The notes: generated by a model from the letters alone, not told the origin. DNA of 64,000 nt from CBDHDJ01 sp965261645 (GCA_965261645.1 CBDHDJ010000004.1:62001-126000); one strand, 5' to 3'. Positions 16,986 through 27,923 are shown, counted from the first letter of the stretch. Numbers and translations: made by a program.

Positions 16986-18353
16986 ATGAGTGCGCCTGAC
17001 GATCCCGAAAGCCGAGGACCCGAAGCGACCGGCCTGACAATCTCACCGTCGGAGACGCACCGGCGCGTGTGGCGAATGGCCTGGCCGATGATTCTATCGA
17101 ACGTCTCGGTGCCTCTTTTGGGCGCGGTCGACACCGCGGTGATGGGCCATCTCGGCGAGGCCTATTACATCGGCGCCGTCGCCGTGGGCGCGGTCATCTT
17201 CAACTACATCTATTGGGGCTTTGGGTTCCTGCGCATGGGCACGAGCGCGTTTTCGGCGCAGGCCCTGGGCGCGGGCGAGCCGGACGAAGTGCGCGCGGTG
17301 TTGGCGCGGGCGCTCCTCATCGGGCTGGGGTTTTCCCTCGTCATTCTGGCGCTACAGGGGCCGATCATCGCGGCCGCCCTCGGCTTCATCGAGGCCAGCG
17401 ACAACGTCGAGCGGCTGACGTCGGTCTATTACGGCATCCGGGTGTGGAGCGCGCCGGCCGCGCTGACCAACTACGTCATACTCGGCCTCCTGCTCGGCAC
17501 CCAGCACCCGCGGCTTGCGCTCGCGCTGCAGGTTGTTCTCAACGGCCTCAACATCGTTCTCGATGTCGGATTCGTCGTCGGCCTCGGCTGGGGCGTCGAA
17601 GGCGTCGCGGCGGCGACTCTGATTTCCGAATATGTCGCGGCCCTCACGGGTCTCTGGCTGGCGAGCCGTGTGCTGAGGCGCGTGGGTGGGGTATGGCGGC
17701 GCGAGCGCATCTTTCGGCCCGGCTGGTTTAGGCCCATCGTTCGCGTCAACGTCGATATCTTCATCCGCACCCTTTGCCTGTTGACGGCGTTCGCCATCCT
17801 GACCGCGGAGGGCGCCAAGTTCGGCGATGTGATCCTCGCCGCCAACGCCATCCTGCTCCTCTTCCAGAGCTTCATGGCCTATGGCCTCGATGGCTTTGCC
17901 CACGCGGCGCAGGCCCTGGTCGGCAGTGCGGTCGGTGCGCGTGACCAAAGCGCGTTGCGCGCGGTGGTGCGGAGCTCGACGCTGTTCGCGCTGGTGGTCG
18001 CGCTGGGATTCACCATCGCCTATGCCGGGGCGGGAGGTCTCCTGATCGCGCTCCTGACCAGCGTGTCCGATGTCCGCGACGCCGCCCAGCTCTATCTCCC
18101 GTGGGCGATCGCGGCGCCGCTCGTCTCGGTGTGGAGCTACCAGCTCGACGGCATCTTCATCGGTGCGACGCGCACCGGTGATATGCGCAACGGCATGATC
18201 GTCTCGCTCGCTCTGTTCGTGGGCCTGCTCTGGCTGCTGGTGCCGATGTTCGGCAATCACGGCCTGTGGCTCGCCTTCCTCATCTTCATGGTGGCGCGCG
18301 GCGTGACCCTCGCGGCGCCCTATCCGGCGCTCGAACGCAGTGTCGGGGCGTGA
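16986..18353 (+). CDS. MATE-family efflux transporter (DinF-like)
   Basis: A 455-residue inner-membrane protein with about 12 membrane segments in two repeated halves, starting with WRMAWPMILSNVSVPLLGAV followed by DTAVMGHLG. GFGFLRMGTSAFSAQALGAG is a signature of the DinF branch of MATE exporters, and the second half contains LAANAILLLFQSFMAYGLDG followed by FAHAAQALVG. Such proteins export drugs or metabolites in exchange for Na+ or H+. It is monocistronic and convergent with cysH. Confidence 0.93.
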   Translation: MSAPDDPESRGPEATGLTISPSETHRRVWRMAWPMILSNVSVPLLGAVDTAVMGHLGEAYYIGAVAVGAVIFNYIYWGFGFLRMGTSAFSAQALGAGEPDEVRAVLARALLIGLGFSLVILALQGPIIAAALGFIEASDNVERLTSVYYGIRVWSAPAALTNYVILGLLLGTQHPRLALALQVVLNGLNIVLDVGFVVGLGWGVEGVAAATLISEYVAALTGLWLASRVLRRVGGVWRRERIFRPGWFRPIVRVNVDIFIRTLCLLTAFAILTAEGAKFGDVILAANAILLLFQSFMAYGLDGFAHAAQALVGSAVGARDQSALRAVVRSSTLFALVVALGFTIAYAGAGGLLIALLTSVSDVRDAAQLYLPWAIAAPLVSVWSYQLDGIFIGATRTGDMRNGMIVSLALFVGLLWLLVPMFGNHGLWLAFLIFMVARGVTLAAPYPALERSVGA

Positions 18354-18390
18354 GGGCCGCCGCGATTCGAAGGGCTACGAAATGAGAAGT

Positions 18391-19131
18391 TCAGGTCTTG
18401 GTTTGGATGAGCCGCCCGCCGGCGAGGTGAATGCCGCATTCGGTCTTGGTGTGATTGGTCCAGCGACCCGAGCGCAGATCGCCGCCTTCATCGATGCGGC
18501 TGGTGCACGGGCGGCAGCCGATGGAGAGGTAGCCCTGGTCGGCGAGCGGGTGCGGCGGCAGGTCGTGCGCGGCGATATAGCCTTCCATGTCGGCACGGGA
18601 CCAGTGCGCGAGCGGGTTGATCTTGATGCGGCCGTCCATCGCCTCGATGCTCGGAAGGTCCTGGCGCTCGCCGCCGTGGTAGCGCTTGCGCCCGTTGATC
18701 CAGGCGTCGAACCCCTCAATCGCGCGCGCCAGGGGCTCGACCTTGCGCAGGCGGCAACAGGCGTCCGGGTCGCGTTGGTAGAGCCGGCCATCCGGGTCGC
18801 GAAAGCGTAGCGCCACCTCGTCGGGCTCGATCCAACGCACATCGGCGAGCTTCAGCCGCTCCTGAAGCGCCAGCGCGTAGCGCAGGGTCGCGCCGAAGAG
18901 CTTCTTGGTCTGCAGGAAGATGATCGGTGTCGCTGGATCGACACGCGCGACGAGGTCGAGCAGCACCGCGGATTCGGCCCCGAACGACGAGGTAACGGCG
19001 ATGCGCCCGGCAAACTCTCTCCCGATCATGGCCGCGATAAGCTCGCGCGCCTCGAGACCGCTGTAGCGCGTCTGAAGGCTCAGCATTTCCTCGTGGGCGA
19101 GGTCGACATCGGTAGGGTCAAGCGCAACCAC
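18391..19131 (-). CDS. cysH: Assimilatory adenylylsulfate (APS) reductase
   Basis: A 246-residue enzyme of sulfate assimilation that reduces APS to sulfite with thioredoxin. The PP-loop-like motif TSSFGAESAVLLDL binds the nucleotide. The 4Fe-4S cysteine pairs DACCRLRK and GCRPCTSR are present, which distinguishes APS reductases from PAPS reductases. KTECGIH near the C-terminus holds the catalytic cysteine. It stands alone with an AT-rich upstream region. Confidence 0.94.
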   Translation of the reverse strand: MVALDPTDVDLAHEEMLSLQTRYSGLEARELIAAMIGREFAGRIAVTSSFGAESAVLLDLVARVDPATPIIFLQTKKLFGATLRYALALQERLKLADVRWIEPDEVALRFRDPDGRLYQRDPDACCRLRKVEPLARAIEGFDAWINGRKRYHGGERQDLPSIEAMDGRIKINPLAHWSRADMEGYIAAHDLPPHPLADQGYLSIGCRPCTSRIDEGGDLRSGRWTNHTKTECGIHLAGGRLIQTKT

Positions 19132-19407
19132 GCGGTAGCTGTCCTCCCGGTTGGTCTGCCCGCCGCGTTGTCGGGACCGCGGTCGGGTTATGAAGGCGGC
19201 GCAATATTTACATTATTGAAATGCAAAATGTTCTAATTCACTCACTATGGTGGGTAATAGTATCGCCATCTCCGGGAATATCAAGCAGGCACGGTACGTT
19301 TATATATTCAGCCAGCATTACATGTGAAATAGGACGATGCGGCTGAAATGTGACCGCGCGACGACCATCTCGTGATCGTCGGGCTCCCGGCTTGGAACGG
19401 ATAGCGG
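19132..19407. other. AT-rich intergenic region upstream of cysH
   Basis: These 276 bases separate the start of cysH from the stop of the acetoacetyl-CoA synthetase gene. The part at about 19198-19330 is clearly richer in A and T than its surroundings (for example AATATTTACATTATTGAAAT). It probably carries the cysH promoter, but I could not assign convincing -35 and -10 boxes or a known operator. No ORF is supported here. Confidence 0.4.
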
Positions 19408-21372
<1,965 letters not shown>

Positions 21373-21398
21373 GGCCGCCAGGCTGCGCCCCGCCGTGC

Positions 21399-21683
21399 TC
21401 AGACCGCCCGCCCGAAGGGCGCGATGGTGATGTCCTGCCAGACATTGCCGGTCACGTACGGCTCCTTCTCGAGGTAGGCATCGAGGGCCTCGCGGTCGGG
21501 GAATTCGAACACGCACATCGAGCCGATCATATGGCCCGCTTCATCGAGGATGGCGCCGCCCACCTCGAGAGTGCCCGCCGCCGACAGCTTGCCGACGCCC
21601 TCGAGATGCGTCGGGCGGACCGCCATCCGGCGCTCGAGCGCGCCTTCATCCTTGCCGTCATAGGCAATGAGCAGAAATTTCAT
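21399..21683 (-). CDS. YciI-family protein
   Basis: A 94-residue protein with a ferredoxin-like fold. The features are MKFLLIAYDGKDEGALERR, the conserved H of RPTHLEGV, GGAILDEAGHMIGSMCVFEF and the C-terminal YVTGNVWQDITIAPF. Family members resemble muconolactone isomerase and dimerise; the reaction is generally unknown. It is upstream of the acetoacetyl-CoA synthetase gene in the same direction and probably co-transcribed with it. Confidence 0.9.
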   Translation of the reverse strand: MKFLLIAYDGKDEGALERRMAVRPTHLEGVGKLSAAGTLEVGGAILDEAGHMIGSMCVFEFPDREALDAYLEKEPYVTGNVWQDITIAPFGRAV

Positions 21684-21797
21684 GAAACGCCTCCCCCGAA
21701 AGTGGCGCAGAGTCTGCCCCGGCCCCGTGCGGTGCGCAAGGCAGCGTCGCCGTTTTGTTGGTGGCGTGGTGGTGCTCGAACGCCTAGGTTGCCAGCC

Positions 21798-22733
21798 ATG
21801 ACGATGCGAGCGCCCTTCCTGGGTCGGTTCGATCCCCCGTCAACCAGCGTGCAGGCGACGATCTGCATGGTCTGCGCGTGCGCCTTCTTCGCCGCGGCGA
21901 CCAACATCGTGCGCACGGTCGGCGCCGATATTCACCCCTTCGAGATCGTCTTCTTTCGCAACTTTTTCGGTCTCGTCGTCTTTCTGCCGTGGTTTCTGCG
22001 CAAGGGCTTCCAGCCGCTCAACAAGGACAAGCTCGGGCTCTTCGTCGGCCGCGCGTTCTTTGCCTTCCTGGCCATGTTGTGCTGGTTCTCCGCGCTCACG
22101 CTCATGCCGCTCGCCGAGGCCACGGCGCTCAGTTTCACGGCGCCGCTCTTCGCCACCATCGCGGCGGTGATATTTCTGAACGAGGTCGTGCGGCTGCGGC
22201 GCTGGACCGCCACCATCGTCGGGTTGTTGGGTGCGATGGTGATCATCCGCCCCGACCTCGGCGCGATCGAATTCGCCGCGCTCCTGGTCTTCGCCTCCAC
22301 GGCGGCGTGGAGCATCGGCTATATCCTCGTCAAATTCCTCGTGCGCACCGAATCGCCCGACGTCGTGGTGACCTACAACATGCTCTTTCTCATTCCCGTC
22401 TCGCTCATCCCAGCGCTGTTCGTGTGGCAGTGGCCAACGCCGGAGCAGGCGGGGTATTTGGCTGGGCTGGCAGCCGCGGCAACGATCGGCAACTATCTGA
22501 CGGTGCGCGCTTTTTCGCTCGTCGATGCCACTGCCGTCCTGCCCTACGACTTCCTGCGCCTGCCCTTCACCGCGTTGATCGCCTTCCTCGCCTTCGCCGA
22601 GGTTCCGGGCCTGTGGACGTGGATCGGCGCGGCCATCATCTTTTCGAGCACGGTCTATATCACCCACCGCGAAGCCCGGGTGAAGCGAGTGCGCGTCGTG
22701 GCCGAGGCCAAGAGCACCGAACACGGGATCTGA
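21798..22733 (+). CDS. DMT-superfamily (EamA) transporter, first of tandem pair
   Basis: A 311-residue inner-membrane protein with ten predicted helices in two EamA repeats (MVCACAFFAAATNIVRTVGA; EATALSFTAPLFATIAAVIF followed by LNEVVRLRRW; TAAWSIGYILVKFLVRTESP). Members export amino acids, nucleosides or drugs. The next gene, 10 bp downstream, is a paralogue with the same VRLRRWTAT motif, so the pair arose by duplication and may form a heterodimer or a two-substrate system. Confidence 0.92.
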   Translation: MTMRAPFLGRFDPPSTSVQATICMVCACAFFAAATNIVRTVGADIHPFEIVFFRNFFGLVVFLPWFLRKGFQPLNKDKLGLFVGRAFFAFLAMLCWFSALTLMPLAEATALSFTAPLFATIAAVIFLNEVVRLRRWTATIVGLLGAMVIIRPDLGAIEFAALLVFASTAAWSIGYILVKFLVRTESPDVVVTYNMLFLIPVSLIPALFVWQWPTPEQAGYLAGLAAAATIGNYLTVRAFSLVDATAVLPYDFLRLPFTALIAFLAFAEVPGLWTWIGAAIIFSSTVYITHREARVKRVRVVAEAKSTEHGI

Positions 22734-22743
22734 CCCGGGCTTG

Positions 22744-23670
22744 ATGGTCTCGCTTGGGTCCAACGGCGCTCTCGCACGCAAATGGCGTGCGCTGCCCGGC
22801 AACACCCGCGGCGCGGCGTGGATCCTGTTCGCCGCTTTGCTCGCGACCACGATGTTCATGACCGTCAAAGTGCTGGCACCGCATATCCATATCGCGCAGA
22901 TCACCTTTTTCCGCGCCGTGGTCGGCCTTGCGCTCATGGTGCCGTTTCTCGTCCGCACCCATCGCCACGCGTTCAAGACGACGCGACCGTTCGCAATAAT
23001 CGCCACCACGGTCCTGGGCCTGTCTACTTTGATCATGGCGTTCTACGCCGTGAGCCACATGAACCTGGCGGACGCCATCGCGCTCGGCTTCGTGCGGCCG
23101 CTTTTTCTCATCGTGTTGGCGGTCCTCTTCCTCGGCGAAATCGTCCGCCTGCGCCGCTGGACCGCCACCGCGGTCGGCTTCCTCGGCGTCGTGGTCATGT
23201 TGCGCCCGACGGGTGACATCGAGCCCGCCGCCTTCGTCGCGCTGTTCGCCGCGTTCACGGCCGCTTGTACCGTTACCTTGATGAAGCGGCTGTCGGAAAC
23301 CGAATCGCCGGCGACGCTATTGGTCTACTACACCGTCATCGCCACGGTGATCATGGCGGCGCCCGCCGCGCTCACCTGGCAGACACCGACCTGGATCGAG
23401 ATTGGATTATTGGTCGTGGTGGGGATCACCGGCACGCTCAACTATTTCAGTCACGTGCGCGGACTGCGCGAGGGCGAGGCCACCGCGGTAACGCCAATGG
23501 ATTACACGCGCCTTTTGTTCGCCGCGCTGTTCGGCCTTGCCATATTCAGCGAGATTCCCGACCTGTGGATGTGGGTGGGCGCGGCGATGATCGTCGCCTC
23601 CACCTTCTACATCACCCGCCGCGAGGCCGCGCTCGGCAAGGCCGAGACCAAGCCGCCGGAGCCGAGCTAG
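22744..23670 (+). CDS. DMT-superfamily (EamA) transporter, second of tandem pair
   Basis: A 308-residue paralogue of the preceding exporter, again with ten helices in two EamA repeats (LFAALLATTMFMTVKVLAPH; NLADAIALGFVRPLFLIVLA followed by LFLGEIVRLRRW; EATAVTPMDYTRLLFAALFG). The short spacing to the first gene implies one operon. The TAG stop lies in CTAG, shared with the stop of the convergent YkvA gene. Confidence 0.92.
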   Translation: MVSLGSNGALARKWRALPGNTRGAAWILFAALLATTMFMTVKVLAPHIHIAQITFFRAVVGLALMVPFLVRTHRHAFKTTRPFAIIATTVLGLSTLIMAFYAVSHMNLADAIALGFVRPLFLIVLAVLFLGEIVRLRRWTATAVGFLGVVVMLRPTGDIEPAAFVALFAAFTAACTVTLMKRLSETESPATLLVYYTVIATVIMAAPAALTWQTPTWIEIGLLVVVGITGTLNYFSHVRGLREGEATAVTPMDYTRLLFAALFGLAIFSEIPDLWMWVGAAMIVASTFYITRREAALGKAETKPPEPS

Positions 23671-24050
23671 GCGGCGGAGTCCTCGCGCGATCCCGATAAA
23701 CGGGCGAGAACCTCGCGGGCGCGCGTCCGATGCGCTTCGGTGATATGGCCGCGCACGGCGGCGATTGCGGCGGTGAGGACCGAAGCATCGTCGGCGTAGC
23801 CCAAACCGGTGATGAAGTCGGGGATCACGTCGGTCGGCACGATGAAGTAGGCGAGGGCGCCGAGAAGCACGGCCTTGACGTAGAAGGGCGTCTTTTCATC
23901 GCGGGCGCAGTAGTAGGCGGCGGCAGCATCGGCGAGAAAAGGCACCCGCCCGATGGTGCGGCGCACCTTCGACCAAAAGCCGTGCCCGACGGTCTCCTCA
24001 TCGCGCGCAGGATCGCCGCTTTGGCCCGAGGTCGCGTCCTGCTCCGCCAT
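23667..24050 (-). CDS. YkvA/DUF1232 family protein
   Basis: A 127-residue protein with the DUF1232 motif: YYCARDEKTPFYVKAVLLGA followed by LAYFIVPTDVIPDFITGLGY. The motif probably forms one or two membrane-associated helices. The function is unknown. It is convergent with the second DMT transporter, and the two TAG stops overlap in the palindrome CTAG. Confidence 0.9.
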   Translation of the reverse strand: MAEQDATSGQSGDPARDEETVGHGFWSKVRRTIGRVPFLADAAAAYYCARDEKTPFYVKAVLLGALAYFIVPTDVIPDFITGLGYADDASVLTAAIAAVRGHITEAHRTRAREVLARLSGSREDSAA

Positions 24051-24124
24051 TCAACTCATATGGTAAGGTCGAGCCCGCTCCGCAATAACGTGCGAAGGCT
24101 CAGGCGCGGCAGGAGGTGCGGGTT

Positions 24125-24886
24125 GTGAAGATCGAGGGCGTCGCGGCGGTGGTGACGGGGGGCGCCTCGGGCCTCGGCGCGGCCGCGGCAAAGGCGCTGG
24201 CCGAAAGCGGCGCCAAGGTGGCGTTGTTGGACGCCAATTTGGACGCGGCCGAGGAAACGGCGCGGGCCACGGGTGCGCTCGCCTTGGTCTGCGATGTGGC
24301 CGACGCGGCCAGCACCGAGGCGGCGGTTGCACAAGCCCGCGAGGCTCACGGCGCGGCACGCATCCTGGTGAATTGCGCCGGCGTTGGCACGCCGGGCAAG
24401 GCGGTCGGCCGCGAGGGGCCCCTGCCGCTCGACCGGTTCGCCCGGGTCATCGCCATCAACCTGACCGGAACGTTCAATTGCGTCCGTCTCATCGCCGCCG
24501 ACATGCAGGGACTCGAGGCCTTGGCCGATGGCGAGCGCGGCGTCATCGTTAATACCGCCTCGGTCGCCGCATTCGATGGTCAATTCGGACAACCGGCCTA
24601 CAGTGCCTCCAAAGGCGGGATCGTCAGCATGACGCTGCCGCTCGCCCGCGAGTTCGCCGAATATGGCATTCGCGTGATGACCATCGCGCCGGGCACGTTC
24701 GCAACGCCGATGCTGCTTGGCCTGCCCGAAAAGGTCACCGAGGCGCTGGCGGCCAGCATCCCCTTCCCCACGCGGCTCGGCGAGCCCGACGAGTACGCCA
24801 GCCTTGTCCTTCACATCGTCGAGAACGTGATGCTGAACGGTGAGGTCATCCGCCTCGACGGCGCTATTCGCATGGCCGCGCGCTAG
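24125..24886 (+). CDS. Short-chain dehydrogenase/reductase (HSD17B10-like)
   Basis: A 253-residue NAD(P)-dependent oxidoreductase. VVTGGASGLGAAAAKALAES is the nucleotide motif, NCAG the structural motif, and the catalytic set is S in NTASVAAF plus YSASKGG. Similarity to the 3-hydroxyacyl-CoA dehydrogenase type II (HSD10) branch is clear in VAAFDGQFGQPAYSASKGGI. The start is GTG at 24125 with AGGAGG eight bases upstream; a GTG at 24116 would overlap that site. The stop shares CTAG with the convergent phhB-like gene. Confidence 0.92.
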   Translation: MKIEGVAAVVTGGASGLGAAAAKALAESGAKVALLDANLDAAEETARATGALALVCDVADAASTEAAVAQAREAHGAARILVNCAGVGTPGKAVGREGPLPLDRFARVIAINLTGTFNCVRLIAADMQGLEALADGERGVIVNTASVAAFDGQFGQPAYSASKGGIVSMTLPLAREFAEYGIRVMTIAPGTFATPMLLGLPEKVTEALAASIPFPTRLGEPDEYASLVLHIVENVMLNGEVIRLDGAIRMAAR

Positions 24887-25182
24887 CCGGGCGAACGGGC
24901 CAGGCGGTCCATGGTGCCGGCCAGCGAGATATCGAGGTCGGTCAGCCCGCCGGCATCATGGGTGGCGAGCGTGACATCGATGCGGTTGTAGACGTTGAAC
25001 CATTCCGGGTGGTGGTTCATCTTCTCGGCCACGAACGCGCACTTGCTCATGAACCCGAAGGCCTCGATGAAGTCGTCGAAGGTGAAGCTCTTGTGGATGG
25101 CGTCGCGGCCGTCCACCTCGCTCCAGCCATCGAGTTTGGCCAGCGCCTGGGCGCGCGCCTCGCCCGTCAATTTCTCCGCCAT
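24883..25182 (-). CDS. Pterin-4a-carbinolamine dehydratase
   Basis: A 99-residue enzyme that dehydrates 4a-hydroxytetrahydropterin, recycling the cofactor of aromatic amino acid hydroxylases. The family motif is seen in MNHHPEWFNVYNRIDVTLAT followed by HDAGGLTDLD, with the catalytic histidine pair HH. The start at 25182 is preceded by GGAGG. No phenylalanine hydroxylase gene is visible in this window. Convergent with the SDR gene through CTAG. Confidence 0.95.
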   Translation of the reverse strand: MAEKLTGEARAQALAKLDGWSEVDGRDAIHKSFTFDDFIEAFGFMSKCAFVAEKMNHHPEWFNVYNRIDVTLATHDAGGLTDLDISLAGTMDRLARSPG

Positions 25183-25260
25183 GGTGCCCTCCTCCGTAGG
25201 GTTTCGGCCGACAAGGTGGCGCAGCTTGGTCGCCGCCGCAAGTCGGGCTATCGTCGCGCG

Positions 25261-25680
25261 ATGGCCCAACCCCCGGAGCGGGCGCCGTGCGCCGCTCAGA
25301 TCGAGCGCATCGCGGAGGAGGAATTCGAACGAATCCCTCGACGCTTTCGCGCGGCCGTGTCCGACATCGTCTTTCGTGTCGAAGAGTTTCCCGACGCCGA
25401 AACGATGCGCGAGATGGCGCTCGACACGCCGTTCGATATTCTCGGCCTCTATCGCGGCGTGAGCCTCGACCGACGCAGCGCGATGGACACGCCCCAGGAC
25501 GTGGACATAATCTTTCTCTACCGGCGGCCGATGCTCGATTATTGGTGCGAAACGGGCGAGCCTCTTGCCGGCCTGGTGCGGCACGTGCTCATCCATGAAA
25601 TCGGCCACCATCTGGGATTCAGCGACGAAGACATGGAGGCGATCGAGGACCAAGGCCCGGCGGGCCAGCTCGGCACTTGA
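25261..25680 (+). CDS. Minimal zincin metallopeptidase-like protein (PF06262 type)
   Basis: A 139-residue cytosolic protein. The zinc motif HEIGHHLGFSDEDM matches the extended HExxHxxGxxDE pattern of the small zincin family found in alphaproteobacteria and actinobacteria. IPRRFRAAVSDIVFRVEEFP and LGLYRGVSL are also family-like. Substrate and proteolytic activity are not established for the family. Confidence 0.9.
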   Translation: MAQPPERAPCAAQIERIAEEEFERIPRRFRAAVSDIVFRVEEFPDAETMREMALDTPFDILGLYRGVSLDRRSAMDTPQDVDIIFLYRRPMLDYWCETGEPLAGLVRHVLIHEIGHHLGFSDEDMEAIEDQGPAGQLGT

Positions 25681-25761
25681 TGCGTATATTCAATGGGCGC
25701 GCCGGTCCTGGCGATATGCGGCCGGCTCGCCGATAGACAGCTCGCCACCGCCGGGCCGGCC

Positions 25762-26472
25762 TCAGCCGTTCAGCAAACGCTCGACATAGGCCGGGACCAC
25801 CTTCCCGGCGGGACCGTAAATCTGCCCGGCGAACAGCGAATGTCCCTCGGAGGGTTCCAGATTCAGCTCCACCGTATGGGCCCGGCCGGTATCGCGCACC
25901 TGTTCGACGAAGCCCGCCGCCGGGTAGACCGCGCCCGAGGTGCCGATCGAGAGGAAGAGGTCGCAACCATCGAGCACGGCTTCGATCCGCTCCATCGCCA
26001 TCGGCATCTCGCCGAACCACACGACATGGGGCCTGAGGCTGCCCACCGCGGCGCAGGCCGGGCAGGGCGTGTCGATCGTCACGTCGTCGGTCCAGGCAAA
26101 GACGTGGCCCGAGCGCGTGCACCGCGTTTTCAAAAGCTCGCCATGCATGTGTATGAGGTTGCGGCTGCCGGCGCGCTCGTGCAGATCGTCCACGTTCTGC
26201 GTGATGAGCGTCACCTCGCCGGGGGATGCCTGTTCCAGGCGGGCGAGGGCATGATGCGCCGGATTGGGCGCAGCGTTCAGCAGATCGCGCCGCCGCGCAT
26301 TGTAGAATTCGTGAACCAGGAGCGGGTCGCGCGCGAAGCCCTCGGGCGTGGCGACCTCGTTCAGGTCGTACTTCGTCCACAGCCCGTCCTTGTCGCGAAA
26401 CGTGCCGAGGCCCGACTCGGCGGACACGCCGGCACCGGTGAGAATCACGACATGCTTGAATTGTGTGGCCAT
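25762..26472 (-). CDS. cobB: NAD-dependent protein deacylase, sirtuin class III
   Basis: A 236-residue sirtuin. ILTGAGVSAESGLGTFRD binds NAD, TQNVDDLHERAG and the catalytic H in HMHGELLKTRC follow, then a zinc region with CPAC, RPHVVWFGEMPMAMERIEA and IGTSGAVYPAAGF. The Y and R positions diagnostic of desuccinylase activity fall in HEFYNARRRDL. An adjacent ATG at 26475 is an equal alternative start. It removes acetyl or succinyl groups from lysines. Confidence 0.93.
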   Translation of the reverse strand: MATQFKHVVILTGAGVSAESGLGTFRDKDGLWTKYDLNEVATPEGFARDPLLVHEFYNARRRDLLNAAPNPAHHALARLEQASPGEVTLITQNVDDLHERAGSRNLIHMHGELLKTRCTRSGHVFAWTDDVTIDTPCPACAAVGSLRPHVVWFGEMPMAMERIEAVLDGCDLFLSIGTSGAVYPAAGFVEQVRDTGRAHTVELNLEPSEGHSLFAGQIYGPAGKVVPAYVERLLNG

Positions 26473-26510
26473 CATGCGCGACAACTCCCCTCCAAGCCCC
26501 ATGATCCGAA

Positions 26511-26515
26511 AGGAG
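26511..26515 (+). promoter_or_regulatory. Shine-Dalgarno AGGAG deciding a CTG start
   Basis: AGGAG at 26511-26515 precedes CTG at 26523 by seven bases. An in-frame TGA at 26502-26504 closes the frame upstream, and no ATG, GTG or TTG occurs before GTG 26541, which would cut off the first beta strand of the phosphatase. Confidence 0.6.
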
Positions 26516-26522
26516 CCGAAAC

Positions 26523-27008
26523 CTGGTCAAGGTTCTGTTCGTGTGTCTCGGTAACATCTGCCGCTCGCCGATGGCCGACGGCGTCTTTCGCCACCTTGTC
26601 GACGAGCAGGGTCTGGCTCACCTGATCGGGATCGATTCTGCGGGTACCGGCGATTATCACATAGGCGATCCCCCGGATGCCCGCGCCCAGGCCGAGGCCG
26701 CGAAGCGTGGCGTCGATATCAGCGCCTTGCGCGCGCGCCAGATGCGCGCCCGCGATTTCCACGACTTCGACTATGTGCTGGCCATGGACAGGAGCAATCA
26801 CGCGGCGCTCGACCGGCTGCGTCCCCGCGGCGCGCCGGCCCGGCTCGAGCTCTTCCTCGATTATGCGCCCGCGGTCGACCTCGACGAGGTGCCGGACCCC
26901 TATTTCGGCGGCACCCAAGGCTTTGCCCATGTCTTCGACATGATCGAGGCGGCCGCCGCAGGTCTGCTCGACGGAATCCGAAGAACGCATGATTTACCGC
27001 TCCGCTAG
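26523..27008 (+). CDS. Low-molecular-weight protein-tyrosine phosphatase
   Basis: A 161-residue phosphatase. The P-loop CLGNICRS (C8, R14) follows the first strand VKVLFV. The general acid is D in VPDPYFGG. The start used is CTG at 26523: the reading frame is closed by TGA 20 bases upstream, and starting at GTG 26541 would put the catalytic cysteine at position 2 and lose the strand. Divergent from the sirtuin gene, and 60 bp before the fructosamine kinase gene. Confidence 0.9.
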   Translation: MVKVLFVCLGNICRSPMADGVFRHLVDEQGLAHLIGIDSAGTGDYHIGDPPDARAQAEAAKRGVDISALRARQMRARDFHDFDYVLAMDRSNHAALDRLRPRGAPARLELFLDYAPAVDLDEVPDPYFGGTQGFAHVFDMIEAAAAGLLDGIRRTHDLPLR

Positions 27009-27068
27009 CGCCGGCGCCCAGCGGGCCGATAGTGGGCTCGCCGGCCGCAACCGCCGTGGCATGATCCC

Positions 27069-27923
27069 GTGACGGCCACGCTCGATGACCGCATCGCGGC
27101 GGCCCTCGGCCACGCGCCGGTTCACACGCGCTTGCTCTCCGGCGGTCTTGGCTCCGCAATCTACCGCCTGACCATGGCCGACGGCACCCGCATGGTCGCC
27201 AAGCAGGGCGCCGTCAACGCCAACTTCACCCTCGAGGGTATGATGCTCCGCTACCTCAAGGAGCACAGCCGCTTGCCGGTGCCGGAGGTGTATCACGCGG
27301 CGGACGATCTGCTGGTGACGGCGTTCGTGCACGGCGACAACTACATCGACACTGATGCGCAGATTCACGCCGCCGAACTGATGGCCGAGCTCCATGGCAT
27401 CAGCGCAGAAAAGTTCGGCTTCGAGCGCTCGACGCTGATCGGCGGCCTCGATCAGCCCAATCCGTGGTCGGGCTCGTGGCTTGAGTTCTTCCGCGATCAG
27501 CGGCTGATGCACATGGCCGAGGAGGTTATGGCGGCCGATCTCTTGCCGACGCGGCTGATGGCCCGCCTCGAGAAGCTCGCGGCCAACCTCGAGCGCTGGA
27601 TCGACGAGCCCGCGCGACCCGCGCTGATCCACGGCGATATCTGGACCGGCAACGTGCTCGCCCGCGGCGGGCGGATCACGGGGTTTCTCGATCCCGCGAT
27701 CTATTACGCCGATCCCGAGATCGAGCTCGCGTTCACCACGCTCTTCGGGACCTTCGGCCCATCCTTCTTCGAACGCTACGCCGAGGTCCGGCCAATCCGG
27801 CCCGGCTTCCGCGACGCGCGCCGCGACATCTACAACATCTACCCGCTTCTGGTCCACGCGCGCCTGTTCGGCGGCCGCTACATCAACTCGGTGGCCCGCG
27901 TGCTCGACTTGCTGGGCTACTGA
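27069..27923 (+). CDS. Fructosamine kinase family protein
   Basis: A 284-residue aminoglycoside-phosphotransferase-fold kinase starting with GTG. Family signatures are LSGGLGSAIYRL, the lysine in RMVAKQG, LIHGDIWTGNVL (catalytic base) and GFLDPAIYYADPEIELAF (metal-binding D). Bacterial members phosphorylate ketosamines or ribulosamines to repair glycated proteins. It follows the phosphatase gene, and phosphatase-fructosamine kinase pairs are common, which supports a joint deglycation role. Confidence 0.93.
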   Translation: MTATLDDRIAAALGHAPVHTRLLSGGLGSAIYRLTMADGTRMVAKQGAVNANFTLEGMMLRYLKEHSRLPVPEVYHAADDLLVTAFVHGDNYIDTDAQIHAAELMAELHGISAEKFGFERSTLIGGLDQPNPWSGSWLEFFRDQRLMHMAEEVMAADLLPTRLMARLEKLAANLERWIDEPARPALIHGDIWTGNVLARGGRITGFLDPAIYYADPEIELAFTTLFGTFGPSFFERYAEVRPIRPGFRDARRDIYNIYPLLVHARLFGGRYINSVARVLDLLGY

